A stretch of DNA of 41,418 nucleotides from Bacteroidetes bacterium GWF2_40_14 (GTDB lineage Bacteria; Bacteroidota; Bacteroidia; Bacteroidales; UBA932): NCBI GenBank assembly GCA_001769195.1, contig MEOK01000036.1, positions 559 to 41,976 of the forward strand, read 5' to 3'. Positions 1-7,384 of the stretch are shown here, piece after piece (the stretch's first letter is position 1; every line of letters begins with the position of its first letter). The notes beneath the pieces are model-generated. The model saw only the letters and a program-made list of their open reading frames with translations, ran no database searches and was not told the origin of the DNA. The translations under genes were made by a program, and so were the position numbers.

Positions 1-255
1 TTTGGCTTGACTTCTCAAATGAGAAGGTCTGCAGTTTCTGTCCCTTCAAATATTGCTGAGGGATATGGGAGGCAGTCAACAGGAAACTATATTCAGTTTC
101 TATCAATAGCAAGAGGGTCCCTGTTAGAATTGGAAACACAGATTGAATTATGTGTAAGGTTGAATTACTTTCAACAAAGTGAATCAGAAGACATTAGAAG
201 CAGAATTAGTGAGATTGGAAAAATGATTTCTTCGTTGATCTTGAAGCTTAGGTAG
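1..255 (+). CDS. Four-helix-bundle protein, S23/IVS type (5' truncated)
   Basis: The reading frame is open from the first base of the window, so the start codon and N-terminus lie upstream; the visible 84 residues are the C-terminal two thirds. The segment LTSQMRRSAVSVPSNIAEGYGR is the signature of the four-helix-bundle family first described from open reading frames in intervening sequences of 23S rRNA and related to the Avd accessory proteins of diversity-generating retroelements. The following ELETQIELCVRLNYF helix also fits. Such proteins are small, probably oligomeric and nucleic-acid binding; their role outside rRNA is unknown. No rRNA, reverse transcriptase or template repeat is visible here. 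The stop TAG is immediately followed by a 7-bp repeat array. Family assignment is confident, function is not. Confidence 0.85.
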   Translation, partial: FGLTSQMRRSAVSVPSNIAEGYGRQSTGNYIQFLSIARGSLLELETQIELCVRLNYFQQSESEDIRSRISEIGKMISSLILKLR

Positions 256-270
256 TGGGCATTAGGCAAG

Positions 271-392
271 AGGCAACAGGCAGTAGGCAATAGGCAATAG
301 TAATAGTATTTTGTAGTGAATAGATAGCAATAATAGATATATGATTCTGAATATTAACATGTTATGCCTCCGTAATTATTTTTCGGATTGCG
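271..392 (+). repeat. Copy 1 of the 126-bp-spaced direct repeat
   Basis: It starts AGGCAACAGGCAGTAGGC and ends TTTTTCGGATTGCG. It is almost identical to 397-518, with a few substitutions. This copy lacks the right arm of the terminal hairpin: the sequence passes straight into the 7-mers that begin copy 2. Confidence 0.9.
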
Positions 393-396
393 CTTT

Positions 397-518
397 AGGC
401 AACAGGCAGTAGGCAATAGGCAATAGTAATAGTATTTTGTAGTGAATAGATAGCAATAATAGATATATGATTCTGAATATTAGCACGTTATGCCTCCGTA
501 GGTATTTTTCGGGTTGCG
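397..518 (+). repeat. Copy 2 of the 126-bp-spaced direct repeat
   Basis: This is the second tandem copy, offset by exactly 126 bp from copy 1. It continues into an intact hairpin at 510-529. A diverged third copy of the internal part lies at 9661-9757, so the unit is a dispersed element and not only a local duplication. Confidence 0.9.
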
Positions 519-529
519 AAAGCAACCCG
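510..529 (+). other. Perfect 8-bp stem with GAAA loop (element terminus)
   Basis: The stem CGGGTTGC pairs with GCAACCCG around a GAAA tetraloop (GNRA type). On the + strand a T-run precedes the hairpin and none follows. On the - strand only A residues follow it. It is therefore not a standard intrinsic terminator in either direction. The same stem with a TTCC loop recurs at 9738-9757. Confidence 0.8.
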
Positions 530-642
530 CCCATTGCCTATTGCCCATTGCCTAATGCCCATTGCCTAATGCCCATTGCCCATTGCCTATTGCCTATTGC
601 CTAATGCCTAATAATGCCTAATGCCTATAAACGCCTAACACC

Positions 643-3618
643 ATGAAAATAACAGACCTAAAGATCGGAACCCAGCTAAAAATCAGCTTTGGCGTCATAC
701 TGATGCTAATTCTGCTGCTTGGATATATATCAGTGAATCATTCAAATGAAATTGCACGTCAAACCAAATACATGTATGAACACCCGTTGAAGGTAAGGAG
801 GGCGCTAGGTGAGTTGAAGGCCGATGTGCTTATCATACACAGATCTATGAAAGATTTGGTTTTGACCACAAATATCGATGAAGCAGAAAATATTATTGAA
901 GAGATAGAAGTTTATAGGGCCAATGCTCATAGTCAATTTGAAATTATATTTAAACAATATCTAGGCCCCAGGTCAGATATCGACTCAGCATACAATAGTT
1001 TTGTTAAATGGAAAGCAATTCGTGATAAAACCATCAGTCTTCAACATGAAGGAAATGTTAATGAGGCTATTAACCGCACAAAACCTAATGGATCCGGAGG
1101 GAAGATTGTAACCAAGCTTATAGATGAGATTGGGGTCATCGACAATTTTGCTAACAATAAAGCAGATCAGTTTTTTAAGAGTGCTTCTGAGTTAAAAGAT
1201 TCTCTTAACAGACAATTGATTATATTGGTTGCCATAATACTGTTATTTACTGTTTTGCTCATATTTATTCTAAGAAAATCAATTAATGGTCCGTTGGCAG
1301 AGCTAACGAATGTTACTCACCTGTTCCGTGAGGGAAAAACCGAGGTGAGAAGCAAGTACAAATCACGTAACGAGTTTGGTCTTCTCTCCTCTTCATTCAA
1401 TGAGCTGGCCGATACCATAGAAACAGAGCTCACGCTTAATTCTCAGACGGCCAAACTTGCCGGAATAATGCTAAGTGAAGACGATGCACATCGTTTCTGT
1501 CACTCTCTTCTCAAAACGCTTATAGAGCATACCGGAGCACAAATGGGAGCAGTCTATCTGCTTAGCGATGAAAAAACCTCTTTTGACCACTTCGAATGCA
1601 TTGGTATGGAAATGGAAGGTTGCAAACCTTTCTCTGCAACAAATTTCGAGGGTGAATTCGGTCCGGCCCTTGCATCTAAAAGGGTATATCATATAACAGA
1701 GATACCAGACGACACGCGCTTTACATTTCTTACTGTAAACGGAGGGTTCAAACCTAAAGAGATAATCACCATCCCGATTGTTACCGGTAACGATACCGCA
1801 GCAGTAATCTCGCTTATCACTATCAAAAAATTCCACAATAACAGCCTTCGTCTCATTGACACAATTCTTAGCACCCTGAGTGCCCGTATGGATGGTGTGC
1901 TTGCATACAAGAAAATACTGAATTTCTCGCAGCAGCTCGAACTGCAGAATCGGGAACTTGAGGCACAGAAAACAGAGCTTTCTGCACAGGCAGATGAACT
2001 GAGCGTACAGAACACAGAACTGGAGATGCAAAAGCAGCAGCTTGACGACTCTAACCGCATGAAGACAGTGTTTCTTTCCAACATGAGTCACGAACTGCGC
2101 ACTCCTCTGAATTCGGTAATTGCGCTCTCAGGCGTGCTTAACCGTCGTCTCAAAGGTATTGTTCCGTCTGAAGAACATGGATACCTAGATGTAATTGAAC
2201 GAAATGGCAAACAGCTCCTTGCCCTCATAAATGATATTCTGGATTTGTCGCGGATAGAAGCCGGAAGGGAAGAGATTGATATCAAAGAGTTCAATCTGGC
2301 AGAATTGGCCAAAGACGTGGTAGAGATGATAGAACCACTAGCTTATCAGAAGAAAATACAACTCAGCTTCAAATCAGGGAAAATGGCACAAAATGTTTGG
2401 AGCGATCCGGAAAAGGTAAGGCATATTATTCAAAATATTGTTGGCAATGCTGTAAAATTTACAGAAGAGGGAACCGTGGAGATCACAACAGAGATTAAAG
2501 AAGATAAAAGCTACATTGTTGTTACAGATACAGGTATTGGTATTGACAAGGAACAACTCCCGCATATTTTTGATGAGTTCCGGCAGGCAGATGGAAGTAA
2601 CTCCAGAAGGTATGGTGGCACAGGTCTTGGCCTTGCTATTGCAAAAAAATATGCTCTTCTGCTTGGAGGCGATATAACCGTAGAGAGTTCACCCGATAAA
2701 GGGTCAAAATTCACATTATGCCTTCCAGTAAACTCAACAGCAGCCAAAACTATTGCAGAGACATTCGAATCCACCCGTTTTACAACTGGACGCAAAACCG
2801 TTCAGATAGCAGATCACTCAATGGAACCAGTAAAAACAATATTGCTTGTAGAAGATTCAGATGCAATAATTGTACAGATGAAGGATATGCTAGAAACAAG
2901 TAATTTCAATATAATGCTTGCACACAATGGCACTGAGGCTCTTGTACAAATTGAAAAGAAAGTACCTGATGCTATGATTCTCGATCTCATGATGCCGGGT
3001 GTAGATGGTTTTGAAGTTCTGAGACGTATAAGAGAAGAGGAAAAAACAAGCCATCTGCCGGTAATAATTCTCACCGCAAAATATGTAACAAAAGAGGAGC
3101 TGGCATTTTTGAAACACAACAGTATCCATCAGATTATACAAAAAGGAGATATCAACAAAGACCAGTTACTCTCAGAGGTCCATAGGATGTTGTATCCAGA
3201 AAATAGTGTGACATTGCCTCACCATGCAATGCCGGTTCACCTCTCCGATATGGAAATCCCGGTTATTCTGGTTGTGGAGGACAATCCCGACAACATGCTT
3301 ACCTTAAAGGCATTATTTAACGGCAAGTTTGTGGTTCTTGAAGCTGAAGATGGTGCAACAGCTATTGAGCTTGCCAAAAAACACAAACCCCATCTGATTC
3401 TGATGGATATTGCACTCCCCGGAATTAATGGTATTGAAGCCCTGAGAGAGATCCGAAGAGATAAAGCTCTGCAGGACACACCTGTAATAGCCGTTTCTGC
3501 TAGCGCAATGAAGGGAGACAAGGAGAATTTCATATCTCTGGGGTTCGATGGATATGTACCAAAACCTATAGATAACAATGTATTTTCACGTGTGATAAAG
3601 GAGTGGCTTTCTAGTTAG
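643..3618 (+). CDS. Membrane hybrid sensor histidine kinase, HAMP-GAF-HisKA-HATPase-REC-REC
   Basis: This 991-residue protein is a membrane sensor that passes phosphate along an internal phosphorelay. A first membrane helix lies at about residues 12-32, a four-helix-bundle periplasmic sensor at 33-190, and a second helix at about 191-211. HAMP follows at about 212-262, GAF at about 285-415 and a coiled coil at about 420-462. The kinase core shows H483 in [12 protein letters not shown], the N-box N602, D629 in DTGIGI, and GGTGLGL at 658-664. Two receiver domains follow, with phospho-acceptors D781 (LDLMMPG) and D922 (MDIALPG). The first receiver ends in an atypical QKGD where KP is usual. No DNA-binding output is present, so the partner is unknown. 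ATG 643 gives the complete first helix. The TAG stop coincides with the start of the next 7-mer array. Confidence 0.93.
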   Translation: MKITDLKIGTQLKISFGVILMLILLLGYISVNHSNEIARQTKYMYEHPLKVRRALGELKADVLIIHRSMKDLVLTTNIDEAENIIEEIEVYRANAHSQFEIIFKQYLGPRSDIDSAYNSFVKWKAIRDKTISLQHEGNVNEAINRTKPNGSGGKIVTKLIDEIGVIDNFANNKADQFFKSASELKDSLNRQLIILVAIILLFTVLLIFILRKSINGPLAELTNVTHLFREGKTEVRSKYKSRNEFGLLSSSFNELADTIETELTLNSQTAKLAGIMLSEDDAHRFCHSLLKTLIEHTGAQMGAVYLLSDEKTSFDHFECIGMEMEGCKPFSATNFEGEFGPALASKRVYHITEIPDDTRFTFLTVNGGFKPKEIITIPIVTGNDTAAVISLITIKKFHNNSLRLIDTILSTLSARMDGVLAYKKILNFSQQLELQNRELEAQKTELSAQADELSVQNTELEMQKQQLDDSNRMKTVFLSNMSHELRTPLNSVIALSGVLNRRLKGIVPSEEHGYLDVIERNGKQLLALINDILDLSRIEAGREEIDIKEFNLAELAKDVVEMIEPLAYQKKIQLSFKSGKMAQNVWSDPEKVRHIIQNIVGNAVKFTEEGTVEITTEIKEDKSYIVVTDTGIGIDKEQLPHIFDEFRQADGSNSRRYGGTGLGLAIAKKYALLLGGDITVESSPDKGSKFTLCLPVNSTAAKTIAETFESTRFTTGRKTVQIADHSMEPVKTILLVEDSDAIIVQMKDMLETSNFNIMLAHNGTEALVQIEKKVPDAMILDLMMPGVDGFEVLRRIREEEKTSHLPVIILTAKYVTKEELAFLKHNSIHQIIQKGDINKDQLLSEVHRMLYPENSVTLPHHAMPVHLSDMEIPVILVVEDNPDNMLTLKALFNGKFVVLEAEDGATAIELAKKHKPHLILMDIALPGINGIEALREIRRDKALQDTPVIAVSASAMKGDKENFISLGFDGYVPKPIDNNVFSRVIKEWLSS

Positions 3619-3850
3619 GCAATAGGCAATAGGCAATAGGCAATAGGCAGTAGGCATTGGGCAGTAGGCAATTGGGCAATTGGCAATTGGCAATTGGCAT
3701 TAGGCAATAGGCAGTAGGCATTGGGCATTAGGCAGTAGGCAATTGGCAATTGGCATTAGGCAATAGGCATTGGGCATTAGGCAGTAGGCAGTAGGCAGTA
3801 GGCAATTGGCAATAGGCAATAGGCAGTAGGCAGTAGGCAGTAGGCAATAG
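3616..3850 (+). repeat. Direct array of degenerate GGCANTA 7-mers
   Basis: About 235 bp of near-continuous 7-mers (GGCAATA, GGCAGTA, GGCATTA, GGCAATT, GGCATTG), with occasional 8-bp spacing where an extra G occurs. The first unit includes the TAG stop codon of the preceding kinase. Together with 3851-3945 it accounts for the whole gap of more than 300 bp; no gene is seen in it. Confidence 0.92.
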
Positions 3851-3866
3851 TAATAGTATTTAGTAA

Positions 3867-3945
3867 TTAGCACATTAACACATTAGCACATTAACACATT
3901 AGCACATTAGCACATTAGCACATTAACACATTAGCACATTAACAC
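3867..3945 (+). repeat. Octamer array (ACATTAGC / ACATTAAC) ending at a start codon
   Basis: About ten direct 8-bp units alternate between ACATTAGC and ACATTAAC. They are joined to the 7-mer array by a linker reading TAATAGTATTTAGTAATTAG. The array runs without a break into the ATG at 3946, so no Shine-Dalgarno-like sequence separates repeat from gene. Confidence 0.9.
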
Positions 3946-5886
3946 ATGACAAAGATTCTCGCTATAGACGATAGGAACGACAACCTGATAAGTTTAAGAG
4001 CCATCATAAAAGATGCTTTTCCAGATTTTGTTGTCTATTCTGCATTGACTGGAAGAGAAGGAATCGAAATAGCACTATCAGAAAATCCCGATGTCATTAT
4101 TCTGGATATTTTCATGCCCGTTATGGACGGGTTTGAGGTATGTAGAAGACTCAAACATGATGATAGAATTAGTGATATCCCTGTAATTTTCCTTACAGCG
4201 GCCAAGGGCGAAAGAGATAACCGGATAAAAGCATTGGAGATAGGCGCAGAGGCTTTTCTTACAAAACCGATTGATGAGACCGAACTAATTGCCCAGATTC
4301 GGGCAATGGTAAAGATTAAAGCTGCATGTGAACATAAGAAGGGAGAGAAAGAAAGACTGGAGGAACTAGTTGCAGAACGCACCAAAAAACTTGAACAAAG
4401 TCAGATAGCTCTCGGAGAAAGTGAAGAACGATTTGTCCATCTTTTCGAAAGAGCCCCTCTGGGTTATCAGTCACTTGATGAAAATGGTGTCTTGATTGAG
4501 GTTAACGAAGCTTGGCTTGATACATTGGGATATGCAAAAGAGGAGGTTGTCGGCAAATGGTTTGGAGATTTTGTGGCTCCCGATTTTGTAGGTGCTTTTA
4601 GTGAACGCTTCCCTCTTTTTAAAGCGCAGGGATTCATTCATTCAGAATTTGAGATGCTACACAAGAACGGGAAAATCAGATTCATTGCTTTTGACGGGCG
4701 TGTAGGACACAAACATGATGGCAGTTTCGAAAAAACCCATTGTATTCTTCAGGATATTACAGAACAAAAAGCGATTGAAAAGAAGGTGAAACTTCTTGCT
4801 CACTCGCTGGAAAGTATTAGTGAATGTGTCTCCATTACAGACACGAATGACATACTACTTTATGTGAACGAGGCTTTCACAAGAATCTATGGATATTCCG
4901 AAAGTGAATTGATTGGCAAGCATATAAAAATGCTTAGGCCCAAAGATTCTGAATCCGGCTATTCAAAAAAGGTTCTTGATGAAACTATGGATGGGGGCTG
5001 GAGCGGGGAATTAATCAACATGAAAAAAGACGGGACACTTTTTCCTATACTTCTCTCTACCTCAATCATCAAAGACGACAATAAAGATTCAGTCGCACTC
5101 ATAGGCGTGGCCAGAGATATATCGGAAATGAAGAAAAAAAACGAAGAGTTACTGGCCGCTAAAAAAAGAGCAGAGGAGAGCGACCGCCTTAAGACAGCCT
5201 TCCTTCATAACATATCTCACGAAATACGGACGCCAATGAATGCAATTGTTGGGTTTGCAGAATTACTCAACGACCCTGATTTGCTCCCTGAGGAGAGTAA
5301 AAGTTACACTGACATAATAGTCAGGAGCAGTAATCAGCTTCTCTCAATTATAACCGACATTGTAAGTATTGCTACCATTGAGGCAGGTCAGGAAAAAATA
5401 GTGGAACGGGTGGTTAACGTAAATTCAATCTGCAGACTGGTATACGAACAATTTCAGTTGAAAGCAGAAAAACAAAACATCTCTTTAAAATATGAGACAT
5501 CTATTCCTGAATGCAATTCCATAATAATGACAGATGAGACCAAATTGCTTCAGATTCTTACAAACCTTATAAGCAATGCAATCAAATTTACAAAAGATGG
5601 ATCGGTTCATTTCGGGTGTGAGCTAAAAAACTACAATCTTGAATTTTTTGTAAAAGATACCGGGATTGGAATTCCTCTTGATAAACAAGATGATATATTC
5701 AAGCGCTTCCGACAATTGGAAAATGCTGAGAATAGGAAATTTGGCGGATCGGGTTTAGGTTTATCCATTTCAAAAACATACGTGGAGCTTCTTGGTGGCA
5801 GCATGTGGGTCGAGTCTCAACCCGGCAAGGGATCTAAGTTTTACTTTACCATACCGTATTTGGAGGCGTTAGGCATTGGGCATTAG
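3946..5886 (+). CDS. REC-PAS-PAS-HisKA-HATPase sensor kinase
   Basis: This is a soluble 646-residue kinase with an N-terminal receiver domain (phospho-acceptor D54 in ILDIFMPVMDG, KP motif in FLTKPID). A short coiled coil (EELVAERTKKLEQ) and two PAS domains follow, at about 160-275 and 285-400. HisKA carries H425 in HNISHEIRTPMN. The ATPase domain has the motifs NLISNAIKFT, DTGIGI and GGSGLGLS. The input is probably phosphate from another kinase plus a cytoplasmic signal. The receiver is a close paralogue of the gene at 6002, and the kinase core of the gene at 10424. The C-terminus is odd: after the normal family end near FTIPY, the last residues EALGIGH and the TAG stop are encoded by the 7-mer repeat. 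The start sits at the end of an octamer array. Confidence 0.93.
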   Translation: MTKILAIDDRNDNLISLRAIIKDAFPDFVVYSALTGREGIEIALSENPDVIILDIFMPVMDGFEVCRRLKHDDRISDIPVIFLTAAKGERDNRIKALEIGAEAFLTKPIDETELIAQIRAMVKIKAACEHKKGEKERLEELVAERTKKLEQSQIALGESEERFVHLFERAPLGYQSLDENGVLIEVNEAWLDTLGYAKEEVVGKWFGDFVAPDFVGAFSERFPLFKAQGFIHSEFEMLHKNGKIRFIAFDGRVGHKHDGSFEKTHCILQDITEQKAIEKKVKLLAHSLESISECVSITDTNDILLYVNEAFTRIYGYSESELIGKHIKMLRPKDSESGYSKKVLDETMDGGWSGELINMKKDGTLFPILLSTSIIKDDNKDSVALIGVARDISEMKKKNEELLAAKKRAEESDRLKTAFLHNISHEIRTPMNAIVGFAELLNDPDLLPEESKSYTDIIVRSSNQLLSIITDIVSIATIEAGQEKIVERVVNVNSICRLVYEQFQLKAEKQNISLKYETSIPECNSIIMTDETKLLQILTNLISNAIKFTKDGSVHFGCELKNYNLEFFVKDTGIGIPLDKQDDIFKRFRQLENAENRKFGGSGLGLSISKTYVELLGGSMWVESQPGKGSKFYFTIPYLEALGIGH

Positions 5887-6001
5887 GCAATAGGCATTAG
5901 GCATTGGGCAATAGGCAATTGGCAATAGTATTTAGTAATTAGCAAATTAGCACATTAGCACATTAGCAAATTAGCACATTAGCAAATTAACAAATTAACA
6001 C
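5869..6001 (+). repeat. Composite 7-mer / linker / 8-mer repeat spanning a gene junction
   Basis: 7-mers of GGCATTA/GGCAATA type run from inside the 3' end of the preceding CDS to about 5927. The linker TAGTATTTAGTAATTAGC follows, then octamers (ACATTAGC, AAATTAGC, AAATTAAC) up to the ATG at 6002. Order and orientation match 3616-3945. It fills the whole gap and also overlaps 18 coding bases. Confidence 0.9.
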
Positions 6002-7384
6002 ATGACAAAAATTCTGGCAATTGATGATAAAAGTGACAATCTTATAAGCTTGAAGGCGATACTTAAAGATGCTTTTCCTGATTCTGCCGTTTTTGCAGCC
6101 TTAACCGGCCAAAGTGGAATCGATCTGGCATTATCGGAAGAGCCCGATGTGATTCTTCTGGATATATTAATGCCCGACATGGATGGCTTTGATGTATGTA
6201 GAAAACTTAAACTGGATGAGCGTTTATGTGATATTCCTGTTGTATTCCTGACAGCAGAGAAGGGTGACAGGAATCAACGTATCAAGGCTTTGGAGGCTGG
6301 AGGGGAAGGGTTTCTCTCCAAACCGATAGATGAACCCGAGCTTATTGCTCAAGTAAGAGCAATGTTCAAAATCAAGGCAGCCAACGAACTTAAGAAAACA
6401 GAAAATGACCTGCTGGCAAAATTAGTAGCAGAGCGAACAAGAGAGCTGAGAGAGAGTGAACTCTACTTCCGTACACTGGCAAATTCCGGACAACATCTTA
6501 TCTGGACCTCAGGAACAGACAAGATGTGCAACTATTTCAACATTCCATGGCTGGAATTTACCGGAAGGACAATGGAACAGGAGCTTGGTGATGGCTGGAC
6601 AGAGGGGGTTCATCCTAAAGACCTGCAAAAATGTGTAGAGACCTATGTGAATGCGTTTGATACGCGTGAAAAATTTTCTATGGAGTACAGAGTTCATCAC
6701 AACAGCGGAGAGTATCGTTGGATACAGGACGATGGCACACCCCGGTATAACAATGATGGTGTGTTTATTGGGTATATCGGACACTGTCTCGACATAACCC
6801 ACATCAAACTTGCCGAGGAAGAACTTAAAAGAAGTGATTTCCTTTTGAATAGAGTATTTGACCTGCTGCCTATAGGGCTATGGCTTGCAGACAACACTGG
6901 CAGGCTTACAAGGGGCAACCCGGCCGGAATAGATATCTGGGGTGCAGAACCTACTGTTCCTTTCGAAGAGTACGGAATATTCAAAGCTCGCCGACTTCCT
7001 TCAGGGGAAGAGATTGCTGCAGATGACTGGGCACTTGCACATACAATAAAGGAGGGTAAAACAATACGGGACGAACTGCTGGAGATTGATGCATTTGATG
7101 GCCGAAAGAAAATCATTCTCAACTATACCTCTCCCGTATTTGACGATAATGGTCAGATGCTTGGTGCCATTGTAGTTAACAATGATATTACTAAACTTAA
7201 GCAATCGGAATACGAGATTATAAAATTAAAGGACGAACTGGAGATAAAAGTAGAGGAGAAAACACGGGAACTTAAAGAACGGGTTGCAGAATTAGAGCGG
7301 TTTCATGAAGCAACAATCGACCGGGAATTACGTATGAAAGAGCTGAGAGATGAAATTGAAAAACTGAAAAATGACAAACTATAA
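6002..7384 (+). CDS. REC-PAS-PAS coiled-coil protein without kinase domain
   Basis: This is a 460-residue soluble signalling protein. The receiver (D54 in LLDILMPDMDG, SKPID motif) is very similar to that of the gene at 3946, including the first residues MTKILAIDD. Two PAS domains follow at about 150-270 and 280-400; the first is PAS_3-like, with YRWIQDDGTPRY and GHCLDIT. The protein ends in a charged coiled coil at about 405-460. No HisKA, HATPase, GGDEF or DNA-binding domain follows. The stop lies 14 bp inside the next gene, so the two are probably translationally coupled and may act together, for example as a phosphate-gated adaptor for that kinase. The start is chosen by homology with the paralogue. 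The missing output may be natural or the result of a past deletion. Confidence 0.9.
   Translation: MTKILAIDDKSDNLISLKAILKDAFPDSAVFAALTGQSGIDLALSEEPDVILLDILMPDMDGFDVCRKLKLDERLCDIPVVFLTAEKGDRNQRIKALEAGGEGFLSKPIDEPELIAQVRAMFKIKAANELKKTENDLLAKLVAERTRELRESELYFRTLANSGQHLIWTSGTDKMCNYFNIPWLEFTGRTMEQELGDGWTEGVHPKDLQKCVETYVNAFDTREKFSMEYRVHHNSGEYRWIQDDGTPRYNNDGVFIGYIGHCLDITHIKLAEEELKRSDFLLNRVFDLLPIGLWLADNTGRLTRGNPAGIDIWGAEPTVPFEEYGIFKARRLPSGEEIAADDWALAHTIKEGKTIRDELLEIDAFDGRKKIILNYTSPVFDDNGQMLGAIVVNNDITKLKQSEYEIIKLKDELEIKVEEKTRELKERVAELERFHEATIDRELRMKELRDEIEKLKNDKL

Larger units (their letters stand above)
256..642. repeat. Gene-free repeat mosaic between the 4HB gene and the first hybrid kinase
   Basis: This 387-bp gap contains no credible gene. 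In order it holds about 45 bp of degenerate direct 7-mers of GGCAATA type, two tandem copies of a unit of about 122 bp spaced 126 bp apart, a perfect 8-bp hairpin, and about 105 bp of 7-mers in the opposite orientation (CTATTGCC, CTAATGCC, CCATTGCC) that run almost to the start codon at 643. Direct 7-mers on the left and inverted 7-mers on the right could pair with each other in RNA or single-stranded DNA. Confidence 0.9.

Noticed and set aside
1-255. Diversity-generating retroelement accessory gene (avd)
   Set aside because: No reverse transcriptase, template or variable repeat is visible; generic S23-type protein is the safer call.
262-360. 32-residue minus-strand ORF with a GGAGG upstream inside repeat copy 1
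   Set aside because: Copies 2 and 3 lack the ATG, and the C-terminal part is repeat translation; no sign of coding conservation.
510-529. Intrinsic terminator for the 4HB gene
   Set aside because: The T-run is on the 5' side of the hairpin, and no U-tract follows it on either strand.
1471-2091. 206-residue minus-strand ORF
   Set aside because: Fully antisense to the GAF/HisKA region of the hybrid kinase; Cys/Phe-rich composition typical of a shadow frame.
3616-3945. CRISPR-like regular repeats
   Set aside because: Units are 7-8 bp with no unique spacers and no cas genes; these are degenerate short tandem repeats.
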